Source of the DNA: Cohnella silvisoli
Lineage (GTDB): Bacteria; Bacillota; Bacilli; Paenibacillales; Paenibacillaceae
Length of the DNA: 64,000 nt
Direction: 5' to 3'
Assembly: GCF_021190915.1 (NCBI RefSeq)
Contig: NZ_JAIOAP010000016.1
Location: 62,001-126,000, forward strand
Every line of letters begins with the position of its first letter. Positions within the stretch are counted from its first letter, which is position 1. Both the position numbers and the translations under genes were made by a program. The notes below the pieces were generated by a model. It did no database searches. It was not told the DNA's origin and saw nothing but the letters and a program-made list of their open reading frames with translations. Positions 33,967-42,199 of this stretch are shown here, piece after piece.

Positions 33967-35739
33967 TCATCCCCCTGCGTGAAGCCTGAAAAGCTGCGTA
34001 CCGTTTTGATTAAAATAAATCGAGCCCTCCGGGGTAACCGTGGTCGTCGTTACTTGTGACGGGATATCGCCGAGTCTTGCGAATTGCATGGAGTCGGCAT
34101 AAATCCGAAATAAAGAGGATTCGCCAAAAGCGAGCACGCTGGCATCGTTGTACTTGACAAGGCACCCGCAAGCATCATTCAGCGGAACAGATGCGGCGAA
34201 GGCCATCCGGACCGGATCGAATACCGCAATGTCCTTGCCTATACGCATCCATACCAGACCGTGGGCGTACAGGACAAAGCCGGTTATGGGACCGGGCTCG
34301 AAGCGATGAAGGTGTACGACCGCAGCGGAATCCGGGTCCCACACCGCGAAGCAGCAGCCTTCGTCCTCCTTGTAGGCCAGACCGTTGCCGGCCCCGTTGG
34401 TCGTCAAGTACAGATAACGCCCATCGGCTGCCAAACCGCAAACCTGCTGTCCGGGCACGGGGTTCAGCCAGGAGGACACTTCCTTCGTGGCCGGATCGAC
34501 TCGGGAAATCCCGCCGCCGTAGACGGCGTATGCGGCAGACCACCCCGTCCAGACGGCGCCGTCCGGGCCGATGACGGATTTGCCCAGCGGGCGGATCAGG
34601 CTCGGGCCGACTGGCTGCAGCGTCTTCGGATTAAGGTTGTCGAATTGATTCCACGGTTCGTCAGGGCGGTAAACCACATGGTCGCCGCCGGCATAAGAAG
34701 CCATAAACAACTCCTGGCCCACGAACGCCATCCCGTACACCTCGCCGCCGCTCTCGCAAACCGCCGCCGAATTCCAATAAGAGCCGTCCCGCGGATCGTA
34801 CCGGAAAATCGTCTGCCCGAAGCCGCTCGACCCCCACACAACTCCGTTGGGATCGGAAGTAAGCGTATGAATTCGCGTAGGCGGTGCCGGCGTCGGGATC
34901 GGACGGCATATCGGCTCCTCGCCTTCGGCATATTGAATGAAATAATCTTGCCCCTTGACTCCGGCCATTCCCCCGCCCGGCAAGCGCAATGCCGCGATCC
35001 GTTTTCCATCCAATACAGTCATTTCGACCTGCGTCACTAAAGCCGTTCCCTCTTCGATATCGATCATCTCGAGCGTGCTGCTGCTATAGAAGCGCCGCGT
35101 TCCTTCTAATTCCGTGCAAATCCGGGTTGCATCCGCTTCGATTACCGCTTCGCCGTACTCGCCCAATCGAGTGAACGTGCCGTCTGCCATCGACCATACC
35201 GAGACGAACCGCTCGTTGCAGCAGACATTGATCAGCATGCGATTCGGGATCGCGAACACGTTGCGACTGTACATATTTTCAGGATTGTCGGAAACCCGGC
35301 CGAGACTGGTCAACGTATGCGCGGCTGGATCGTATCGCAGCAGAAGGCAACCCGGATAAGTCCCGGCGTATACCATACCGTCCATACCAAGGGCAAAGTT
35401 CCATATATACGTTTCCGACTCGATTCGAAGCGGCTTGGCCCAGCGCCGGGTCCTCAAATTCAGGCTGTGCAAGTAGCCGTAATCCGGACAGGTTCCGACG
35501 AGAAGGTGCTCGCCAACCCGCTGCAGCGCCCACGCGCCGGAATCTCCAGGAAGCGGGATCGATTCGCCCTCGCCGGTCGTTTTATCGATAAACACAAGAT
35601 TGCCGACGGAACCGGCCGAGAAGTTGGACAAAACAAACTTCTCCCGATTGTCGAAGGGATCTATGAACGCAGTCGTCCCCAAAATGCAGAAATTGCGGCA
35701 AGGCTCCGCCACAATAGAATACAGTGCTTCTGCCGTCAT
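33967..35739 (-). CDS. Cytoplasmic beta-propeller protein of unknown function
   Basis: About 590 residues. Repeated blades are visible, each with a hydrophobic strand, a turn and an RYDP/VFDP-type ending: GCLLLRYDPAAHTL, QTIFRYDPRDGSY, HVVYRPDEPW, GISRVDPATKEV, FAVWDPDSAAVV, IAVFDPVRMAF. This suggests a seven- or eight-bladed NHL/SMP-30-like propeller. No signal peptide is present. ATG at 35739 with GGGAAGG upstream is chosen over GTG 35748. It lies between the importer permeases and the catabolic enzymes of locus A. A lactonase or sugar-binding scaffold role is possible but not shown. Confidence 0.7.
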   Translation of the reverse strand: MTAEALYSIVAEPCRNFCILGTTAFIDPFDNREKFVLSNFSAGSVGNLVFIDKTTGEGESIPLPGDSGAWALQRVGEHLLVGTCPDYGYLHSLNLRTRRWAKPLRIESETYIWNFALGMDGMVYAGTYPGCLLLRYDPAAHTLTSLGRVSDNPENMYSRNVFAIPNRMLINVCCNERFVSVWSMADGTFTRLGEYGEAVIEADATRICTELEGTRRFYSSSTLEMIDIEEGTALVTQVEMTVLDGKRIAALRLPGGGMAGVKGQDYFIQYAEGEEPICRPIPTPAPPTRIHTLTSDPNGVVWGSSGFGQTIFRYDPRDGSYWNSAAVCESGGEVYGMAFVGQELFMASYAGGDHVVYRPDEPWNQFDNLNPKTLQPVGPSLIRPLGKSVIGPDGAVWTGWSAAYAVYGGGISRVDPATKEVSSWLNPVPGQQVCGLAADGRYLYLTTNGAGNGLAYKEDEGCCFAVWDPDSAAVVHLHRFEPGPITGFVLYAHGLVWMRIGKDIAVFDPVRMAFAASVPLNDACGCLVKYNDASVLAFGESSLFRIYADSMQFARLGDIPSQVTTTTVTPEGSIYFNQNGTQLFRLHAGG

Positions 35740-35773
35740 GCTGTTCACACCTTCCCCTATGCTTTGGATTTCC

Positions 35774-36649
35774 TCAGCCTTTCACAGCGCCGACAAATTG
35801 TCCATGAATGAAATACTTTTGCACGAACGGGTAAACCACAATAATCGGCAGGATCGTGACCATGAGCGCAGCCATTTTCAAATTTTCAGGATGGATGATT
35901 TGCTGACCAATCGGGTTAAGCTGATCATTCTGCAGCTGGGCCGTTGTCAAAATTTCGCGAAGCTGAAATTGCAAGGTCCACATCGACTTATCCTTGATAT
36001 AAAGCAGCACGTTAAACCATTGATTCCAATACCCGACCGCGCTGAAAATAATAAAAGCCATCGTCATCGGCAGAACAAGAGGCAGTACGATGCGGAACAG
36101 CAAGCGCCACTCCCCGGCTCCGTCCATCTCGGCGGATTCCAGCAGCTCCTTGGGCAGCTGATCGATAACGTTCTTGAACACGATGATATAGAATCCGCTG
36201 ACCAGACTTGGAATAATAAGCGCACTGTACGTATTACCAAGCCCTAACCCCATGACCAACAGGTAAGTGGGAATCAGACCTCCACTGAAAAACATCGGAA
36301 TCAGGATGAACGTAAAGGCCGCGCTTCGTCCGACGAACTTTTTGTGGGACAGCGCATAAGCTCCGCACAGGGATATAGCGACGGAAAGCACCGTATCAAT
36401 GACCGTTAAAAAAACCGTATTGGCAAACGATCGCAGGAAAGTAACATTTCCGGTAATCTTGGCGTAAGAATCCAGCTGGAATTCAATCGGCCATAGCCCG
36501 ACTTTGCCGGACAGCACGCCATTGTAGCTGCTTAACGAGATGGCGATGGCATTGATGAACGGCACGAGTATCGAAATGCAGAATATAACAAAAAACGTAT
36601 AGTTGAACAGTTGAAACAAAAATCTGGACGGCGTTACGTAACGATGCAT
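35774..36649 (-). CDS. Sugar ABC transporter permease, LplC-type
   Basis: About 291 residues, six helices, EAA loop ELLESAEMDGAGE, C-terminus HGQFVGAVKG. Of two starts (GTG 36661, ATG 36649), the ATG has the right spacing from AAGGGGTGG. It lies 15 bases after its LplB-type partner and 34 bases before the propeller gene. Confidence 0.9.
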   Translation of the reverse strand: MHRYVTPSRFLFQLFNYTFFVIFCISILVPFINAIAISLSSYNGVLSGKVGLWPIEFQLDSYAKITGNVTFLRSFANTVFLTVIDTVLSVAISLCGAYALSHKKFVGRSAAFTFILIPMFFSGGLIPTYLLVMGLGLGNTYSALIIPSLVSGFYIIVFKNVIDQLPKELLESAEMDGAGEWRLLFRIVLPLVLPMTMAFIIFSAVGYWNQWFNVLLYIKDKSMWTLQFQLREILTTAQLQNDQLNPIGQQIIHPENLKMAALMVTILPIIVVYPFVQKYFIHGQFVGAVKG

Positions 36650-36664
36650 AGTTATGTCCACCCC

Positions 36665-37615
36665 TTAATACAAGCCGAGTCCGGTGATCTTCTTGGACAA
36701 ACGATTGGAAATGACAAGCAGCAGGAAACCAAGCAAGCTCTGCGTTAAACCGATCGCGGTCGTCAAGCTGAATTGGGACTGCTCAAGCCCAATCCGGTAT
36801 ACATAGGTGCTAATGACGTCGGACACGTCGTACACAAGCGGGTTTTGCATCAGGAATACACGTTCGAAACCGACATCAAAAATACCAGCTAACCGAAGCA
36901 AGAACAACAGCATAATCATCGGCACCATATGCGGAATCGTAATGTGAATGATCTGCCGCCACCTGCTGGCTCCGTCGATCCAGGCCGCCTCGTACAGGCT
37001 CGTATCAATGCCGGCAATGACGGCAAAGTAGAGGATCGCCCCCCAGCCGACATTTTTCCAAATTTCCGCAAAAACAAGCAGTCCCCGGAAGAGGGTCGGT
37101 TCGGTCATAAAATAAATCGGCTCGATGCCGAACCAGCCCAGAAAATGGTTGAACAGTCCGGTTTGCGGGGACAAGATCGAGTAGAAGATGCCGGAAACGA
37201 CGATCCACGACAGAAAATGAGGCAAGTACGAGATCGTCTGCATGACCCGTTTAAACATCTTCTGGTACAGCTCGTTCGCAAGTAGCGCGAATATGATCGG
37301 TGCGGTGAAACCGAACAGGAGATCGTAGAAATTAATCACCAGCGTATTTCTGAAGATGCTCCAGAACTTGTCATCCTTCAGGAAATACTTGAAGTGCTCC
37401 AGCCCGACCCAATCGCTAGCCATGATCCCCTTGAAAATGGAGTAATCTTTAAAGGCAATAATAATGCCGTACATCGGCATGTAGCTAAACACAATCAACA
37501 GAATTGCCGTCGGAGCAAACAAGGCGTAGAGCGAGAGTAAAGTCCGGTACCGGACTTTACTCCTCCGCACGGGCCTGCTAAGGGCAGGCCTCGATATTTT
37601 ATTCACGTTCAGCAA
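36665..37615 (-). CDS. Sugar ABC transporter permease, LplB-type
   Basis: About 316 residues with the EAA loop SLYEAAWIDGASR. The N-terminal cytoplasmic arm (KISRPALSRPVRRSKVRYRT) leads into helix 1 (LLSLYALFAPTAILLIV). I prefer TTG at 37615, six bases after TAGGAGTG. The ATG at 37633 lies upstream of that site and inside the binding-protein gene. Overlap with the binding-protein stop indicates coupled translation. Confidence 0.9.
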   Translation of the reverse strand: MLNVNKISRPALSRPVRRSKVRYRTLLSLYALFAPTAILLIVFSYMPMYGIIIAFKDYSIFKGIMASDWVGLEHFKYFLKDDKFWSIFRNTLVINFYDLLFGFTAPIIFALLANELYQKMFKRVMQTISYLPHFLSWIVVSGIFYSILSPQTGLFNHFLGWFGIEPIYFMTEPTLFRGLLVFAEIWKNVGWGAILYFAVIAGIDTSLYEAAWIDGASRWRQIIHITIPHMVPMIMLLFLLRLAGIFDVGFERVFLMQNPLVYDVSDVISTYVYRIGLEQSQFSLTTAIGLTQSLLGFLLLVISNRLSKKITGLGLY

Positions 37616-37626
37616 GAAAATCACTC

Positions 37627-39303
37627 CTACCATCCAGCCATTTTATACCCCAGCGCTATCTGCTGATCTTTGTTCTCATCGATGAATTTTTGCAGCGGAT
37701 CATATTTAAACGCGCGGTACTTCTGTTCCCAGGCTTTGACCTCCTTGTCGAACTGATCCATCGAAATTCGTCCCATGATTGCTTTGACGGTGAATTTATT
37801 GATGGCCTGCATAATCTCCGGGCCTTTCTTCGCGACTACTTCCGGCTCCACATATCCGATCGGGGCACCAAGACCCACGTTCGCCGCTTGTTCTCCGAGC
37901 ATCTTGATGCTGTTCTGGACTTCATTGAAATAAGTCGAATCCCCGATCAGTTGCTCATTGACAGCGACCTGCGCATCCTGGCCGTCGGTGAATCCGAAGA
38001 TGAACGCAAGCGATTTCAGCCAGGTGCGCTCCTTGGCTCCCATTTTGTCGGCAATCGGCAGCCTTTTATCATCTTTAACGGTGTATGTTTCATTTTCTTT
38101 ACCCCAGAAAATAGCTTCGCGCAGTTCATCGGAAGCGAAAGCTTCAATGACCTTCCAGGCGCGGTCTTTATCCTTGCTGGACGACGAAATATACAACCCG
38201 TGATCGGAGATCGGAATAGCTTGCGCACCTACTGTATACTTCGGGTCAGTAGGGGACTCCTTGAGCGGAGGCGCGAATTCGAATTTTTGCGTTTTTTGCT
38301 GATCCGTTCCTTGCGTTCGATAATACGCAGCGCCTGCGAGCAGTTGATCTGCGTAGTTCCATTGGAATAGCACGTTGTTGTTGTTCCATTTAGTAAACCA
38401 CTTTTCGGAATCCGTAGTGGCGAATTCCTTATCCAGGAGGCCTTCCTTATACATCTGACGCATCGTTTCAACCGCGGCGCGATATTCGGGAAGCACGACA
38501 TTCGGAATGACTTTACCGCCTTGTATCCGATATCCATAAGGCGCCGCCCCGTACATCTGGAAGATAACCGCCCCGCCATAAATGAATACATAGTCTCCAA
38601 TAGCTCGCGTGGACATCGGAATCGAGTTCGGCTCGGCCTTCTTAATCTTCCGCATAAGTTCGACCCACTCTTCTACGGATTCCGGCCATTTGCCGTCATT
38701 ATACTTCTCGACCAGATCGTAGCGCGTATAGATGCCTGCGCCTTGAGGGCCTTTGTCGAGGGCCATCGGGATGCGCCAGTATTTGCCGCTTATCGGGTCT
38801 TTGGCTAACTCCATCATTTGCGGTGTAATGTATTTCTGGATAATTGGAGATTTGTCATAGTAAGGTTTCAAGTCGATAAAAGCGCCTTCACGAGCAGCCT
38901 TGTAAGCCTCGGCCGGCATATAAGTATGCACGATATCCGGCAGTTTTCCCGATGCCAGCATAAGGTTGAACTTGGTCGGAAAGTCGGAATAGGGCGGCAC
39001 TTCAACCTTAAGGTCGACATTCGCCTTCTCTTCGACGATATTGATATACGGGTTGTCGCTCAAATCCGTGTCCGGAGGATCAACCGCCAAGCCCGAATCC
39101 GAGTAGAACATGCTCAGCTCGATCTTCTCTTCCGGCGGGGTCGCTGTTGCCTGACTCTCCGACGGGGCCGGACTTGTTGTTGGTGGTGATGATGATGAGG
39201 CGCCCTGTTTGGCGCCCCCGCCGGAAGAACAAGCGACAAGTACTGCAACTAACATGGATATTGCGGTTGCGGTGGTGATCCATTGCTTGAATCTTTTGCT
39301 CAT
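37627..39303 (-). CDS. Sugar ABC transporter solute-binding lipoprotein (LplA/YtcQ-like)
   Basis: 558 residues with a lipoprotein signal ending LVAC (Cys near residue 25), then a Ser/Thr/Pro-rich linker and a large family 1 binding fold, the length usual for Lpl/YtcQ proteins. ATG with GGGAGGATTC upstream. First gene of locus A. Between it and its likely promoter lies the 31-codon tail of a DegT gene, so the transcript begins with a non-functional remnant. Ligand unknown; enzymes of the locus point to an acylated amino sugar. Confidence 0.92.
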   Translation of the reverse strand: MSKRFKQWITTATAISMLVAVLVACSSGGGAKQGASSSSPPTTSPAPSESQATATPPEEKIELSMFYSDSGLAVDPPDTDLSDNPYINIVEEKANVDLKVEVPPYSDFPTKFNLMLASGKLPDIVHTYMPAEAYKAAREGAFIDLKPYYDKSPIIQKYITPQMMELAKDPISGKYWRIPMALDKGPQGAGIYTRYDLVEKYNDGKWPESVEEWVELMRKIKKAEPNSIPMSTRAIGDYVFIYGGAVIFQMYGAAPYGYRIQGGKVIPNVVLPEYRAAVETMRQMYKEGLLDKEFATTDSEKWFTKWNNNNVLFQWNYADQLLAGAAYYRTQGTDQQKTQKFEFAPPLKESPTDPKYTVGAQAIPISDHGLYISSSSKDKDRAWKVIEAFASDELREAIFWGKENETYTVKDDKRLPIADKMGAKERTWLKSLAFIFGFTDGQDAQVAVNEQLIGDSTYFNEVQNSIKMLGEQAANVGLGAPIGYVEPEVVAKKGPEIMQAINKFTVKAIMGRISMDQFDKEVKAWEQKYRAFKYDPLQKFIDENKDQQIALGYKMAGW

Positions 39304-39324
39304 TGAATTTGAATCCTCCCTTTT

Positions 39325-39420
39325 TTATAGTGCGTACGAGCGAATTACTTTGTCCAGCGCCGCGGCAACGTCCTGCATCGCTTCTTCTTCGGACAGCAGC
39401 ACGTTCTGGCCGATCCATAT
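39325..39420 (-). pseudogene. C-terminal tail of a third DegT aminotransferase copy
   Basis: The frame reads IWIGQNVLLSEEEAMQDVAA, then LDKVIRSYAL and stop. It aligns with the last 28-31 residues of the DegT proteins at 29580 and 56818 (SQNVLLSEEQAMYDIAEALE ... VIRSY). The rest of the gene is gone. Upstream, GGGAGG and a -10-like TATAAT remain, as if a deletion removed the body of the gene and kept its promoter and its end. Confidence 0.85.
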
Positions 39421-39523
39421 GAATACTCTGTTTTTAATACTAGACCTCCCTGTTCATTTTAATAGCGGCAAACGATGCGTAAGCCCTTTCAATCTATTGT
39501 GCTATCTTCTGCCAGACGGCTCG

Positions 39524-39529
39524 ATTATA
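39524..39529 (-). promoter_or_regulatory. Candidate -10 of locus A
   Basis: TATAAT on the minus strand, about 220 bases before the binding-protein start and 104 bases before the DegT tail. The spacing to a poor TTGCCG is 15 bases. The 39421-39788 region holds no other recognisable gene. Confidence 0.4.
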
Positions 39530-39637
39530 CAATGATGAATGACGGCAATTCGGCCATATTTTTCACTAACAAGTCAAAATCCTTACGTATGCAAATATTT
39601 TTATCTATTATTTTATATGTTAAAAAAAGCATTGAAA

Positions 39638-39643
39638 TATAAT
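39638..39643 (+). promoter_or_regulatory. Candidate -10 of the ROK regulator gene
   Basis: TATAAT in GAAATATAATTGG within an AT-rich stretch. The -35 region (ATATGT) is weak. It is placed 92 bases upstream of the palindrome at 39730, which would then lie in the 5' untranslated region. Confidence 0.35.
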
Positions 39644-39729
39644 TGGTTTTGTACTATCGTTCCAAATAAACAGCGGGGAGTTTACGTCAGCAGCAACATG
39701 GAAGGAGGGGAGCAAGCAAACGAGCGCTA

Positions 39730-39745
39730 TTTGTAAAAATACAAA
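39730..39745. promoter_or_regulatory. Palindromic operator candidate before the ROK gene
   Basis: TTTGTA-AAAA-TACAAA, a perfect 6+4+6 inverted repeat 44 bases before the ROK start. The same half-sites occur as TTTGTA-N6-TACAAA at 61183-61200 before locus B. Binding by the ROK protein is inference. Confidence 0.5.
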
Positions 39746-39788
39746 CGGTTGATTCGCTCATTATGAAGCAGGGAAAGGGTTTGGAAGC

Positions 39789-40928
39789 ATGTTGAATATC
39801 AATCAGGTTAAAATTCAGAATCGAATACGGGTGTTTAAAGAGATCTCAACCCATGATTCCACAACCCGGATGGATATTTCGCGCAAAGTGAAGCTGAGCG
39901 TCGCCACAATCTCTTCGATTGTCGAGGAATTCATGAAAATCGGCATGATCATGGAGGTGAAGGACAACAAAAGCACCATAGGCCGCAAGCCGAATATGTT
40001 GATATTTCAACCCGATGCGCTAAAAATGATCTGCATCGACCTGACATCGAAGCAATTCTCCTTCGCTGTCAAAAATTTGGCCTTGATCTCGGAGAAGGTT
40101 GTCGTCTACGAGTACGACAATGAGCTGTCCTACGAGCGCAATTTACATCAATTTTGCAAGCGTATACAGCAAGTCATCGAGACGGAATACAAGGGGCAGC
40201 AATTGATCGGCATCGGCATTTCGGTTCCGGGTCCGTATAATCAACGGAAGGATCGCGTCATGAACAAGCTTATACTGGAGATTGGCGAGTTCAGCATCCA
40301 CCGCTTCTTCTCGGAGCAGTTCCCGCTTCCGATTCAAATCGATCAAGACGTCAATTACGCGGCCAGGGCAGAAGTGCAGCATATCGAGCAGTATGAGTCG
40401 AAATCGGTGTTCTTCATGTACCTGGGAGAAGGCGTCGGCGGCGCGATCTCGATCAACCACAACATTTATAGCGGCGCGCAGGCGTTCGCCGGAGAAATCG
40501 GGCAAATGATCGTAATCGACGGCCGCAACCTGGAGCAGTTGGTTTCCTGGAAACGATTGATAGCTGCCGCGCGAAGCCATTATGCTCCTGCGGAAGCGAC
40601 GCCTGAATTTTTACTGGCCCGGTGGTCAGAGAAGGATGAATGGCTGCTTAAGGAAATCGATGCCGTCACCTCGCATCTCAGCATCGCCATTACGAATGCC
40701 GTCTGGCTATTGAATCCGCATGTCATCATCATCGGCGGTGCGTACAACATTTTCGGCGCCCTCTTTATCGACAAAATCAAGGAAAAAATGACGGATAGGT
40801 TCCCGGAGTTTTTCGACGAATTGCAAATTATTCTCTCGCACTACGACGAGAACAGCGCGTTGGTGGGGGCCGGAAGCATAGTGCGCGAGCAATGGCTGAA
40901 CAATTTCTCTTTCGGAAACGCACAGTAA
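39789..40928 (+). CDS. ROK-family transcriptional repressor (NagC/XylR type)
   Basis: 379 residues. The N-terminal winged helix (TRMDISRKVKLSVATISSIVEEFM) is followed by a ROK ATPase-fold domain (GIGISVPGPYNQ, FMYLGEGVGGAISINH, GAQAFAGEIGQM). The zinc-binding CxCGxxGCxE motif of most ROK proteins is absent; the chain goes from GQMIVIDGRN straight to LEQLVSW. ATG with GGGAAAGGGTTTGGAAGC upstream. Divergent from locus A and first gene of the plus-strand operon, so it may control both in response to an imported sugar. Confidence 0.92.
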   Translation: MLNINQVKIQNRIRVFKEISTHDSTTRMDISRKVKLSVATISSIVEEFMKIGMIMEVKDNKSTIGRKPNMLIFQPDALKMICIDLTSKQFSFAVKNLALISEKVVVYEYDNELSYERNLHQFCKRIQQVIETEYKGQQLIGIGISVPGPYNQRKDRVMNKLILEIGEFSIHRFFSEQFPLPIQIDQDVNYAARAEVQHIEQYESKSVFFMYLGEGVGGAISINHNIYSGAQAFAGEIGQMIVIDGRNLEQLVSWKRLIAAARSHYAPAEATPEFLLARWSEKDEWLLKEIDAVTSHLSIAITNAVWLLNPHVIIIGGAYNIFGALFIDKIKEKMTDRFPEFFDELQIILSHYDENSALVGAGSIVREQWLNNFSFGNAQ

Positions 40929-40966
40929 CGGCAATGTCCGAAGGGACGCAAGAAAGGAGATCTTCC

Positions 40967-42172
40967 ATGAATAATCTGTTCAGAGCCGCAGCGGGAAAGG
41001 TCGGGATTACGCCGGAGGAATCCGCGCCGCTGCAAGGATACGATCCCGAACTTTACGTCGCCGACCCGGCTCGCCATTCTATCGGCGAACTCTTTGCCAG
41101 GGTGCTGATCATGGACAGCGGCACGACCCGTTCGCTCATCGTCAGCGTAGATTGCTGTCTGGCCAATGAGGAAGCGGCACTCGTGCCGCATCATGAAGAA
41201 GGCATGGGACCTTGCCGGGAGTTTGTGCCTACGTTCCCTGCCGGCACCCGTGCACGGTGGGCGCATGCGGCGGGTGTTCGCGAAGAGGCCGTCTCGGTAC
41301 ATGCGACGCACACGCACAGCGCTCCCGCGCAGATCAAGGACAAATACTGTGAAAGAATAAGCCGGCTGATCGAACAAACCGGGAAGCAGCTGCAGCCGGT
41401 CACCCTTCATTACAGCGCCGGGACGTGCACCGTATCGGCCAATCGCAGACCTCATTTGAAACCGAATTTCGATCTGCCTATAGACAGCGACTTGCAGGTG
41501 CTGGCGATTCACTCCTTGAAGGGGGAGCCCATTGCGATCGTGGTGAATGCAGCCGTTCACCCTACGATGGTTTCAATGGTTGCCAGAAGAGTCAGCGCAG
41601 ATTTGACGGGGTATGCGATGGAGGCCATGGAGAGGCAATTCGGAGGCAAGGCCGTCAGCCTGTTTATCCAGGGCTTCTCCGGAGAGATCTGTCCGCTCAG
41701 ACGAGGATTCGACGAGGACACATTGGAGGAGCAATTCGAACACGTTCCGGAGCTTGGACAACAGTTGTATGAAGATGCGGCCCGCGCCATGGAGCGGATG
41801 GAACGAGTGGAGACGAGCCCCCACTTTTCGGTCAAGAAGACGATTCGTCTGCCGACGCGCAGCGGATTCGTGCTGCCGGAAGCGGAAATGACGCTGGCGG
41901 CGACCGTCATCGGCGATCTCGTGCTTCTGGCGGCATCCGGCGAAATTTTCAGCGGAATGGCAAATCGGATCAAGTCATTATCGCCGTTTCGCCATCACTT
42001 GCTTGCAGGTGTCGCGAATGGATATTCCGGATATTTGCCAACAACAGAGGCATTCCGGGACGGCGTGGGCGGATACGAGATGACGGCAACCCCCTACAGC
42101 GAAGAGGCGGCCGAAGTCTTCGTTCGGGAGGCCGAAGTGTTCCTCCATTCTTTGAAAGCTGACACACTGTAA
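40967..42172 (+). CDS. Neutral-ceramidase-fold protein, cytoplasmic
   Basis: 401 residues from ATG 40967 (AAAGGAGATCTTCC upstream); the longer frame from 40892 overlaps the ROK gene. AAGKVGITP opens the domain, VHATHTHSAPA is the active-site/zinc block, NAAVHPTM the second zinc His and FIQGFSGEICP the substrate loop. Like the protein at 26279 it lacks a signal peptide and the C-terminal domain of real ceramidases, and the two are only distantly similar. It sits between the ROK repressor and an importer. An amide-bond hydrolase for an N-acylated sugar is the best guess. Confidence 0.82.
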   Translation: MNNLFRAAAGKVGITPEESAPLQGYDPELYVADPARHSIGELFARVLIMDSGTTRSLIVSVDCCLANEEAALVPHHEEGMGPCREFVPTFPAGTRARWAHAAGVREEAVSVHATHTHSAPAQIKDKYCERISRLIEQTGKQLQPVTLHYSAGTCTVSANRRPHLKPNFDLPIDSDLQVLAIHSLKGEPIAIVVNAAVHPTMVSMVARRVSADLTGYAMEAMERQFGGKAVSLFIQGFSGEICPLRRGFDEDTLEEQFEHVPELGQQLYEDAARAMERMERVETSPHFSVKKTIRLPTRSGFVLPEAEMTLAATVIGDLVLLAASGEIFSGMANRIKSLSPFRHHLLAGVANGYSGYLPTTEAFRDGVGGYEMTATPYSEEAAEVFVREAEVFLHSLKADTL

Positions 42173-42199
42173 AGTTCAAATACAAGGAGGAAAAAATGG

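Noticed and set aside
34261..35040. Plus-strand open frame of 259 codons
   Set aside because: Antisense to the beta-propeller gene; no ribosome site or domain.
39539..39736. Plus-strand open frame of 65 codons before the ROK gene
   Set aside because: No start signal; it spans the promoter region and ends next to the operator palindrome.
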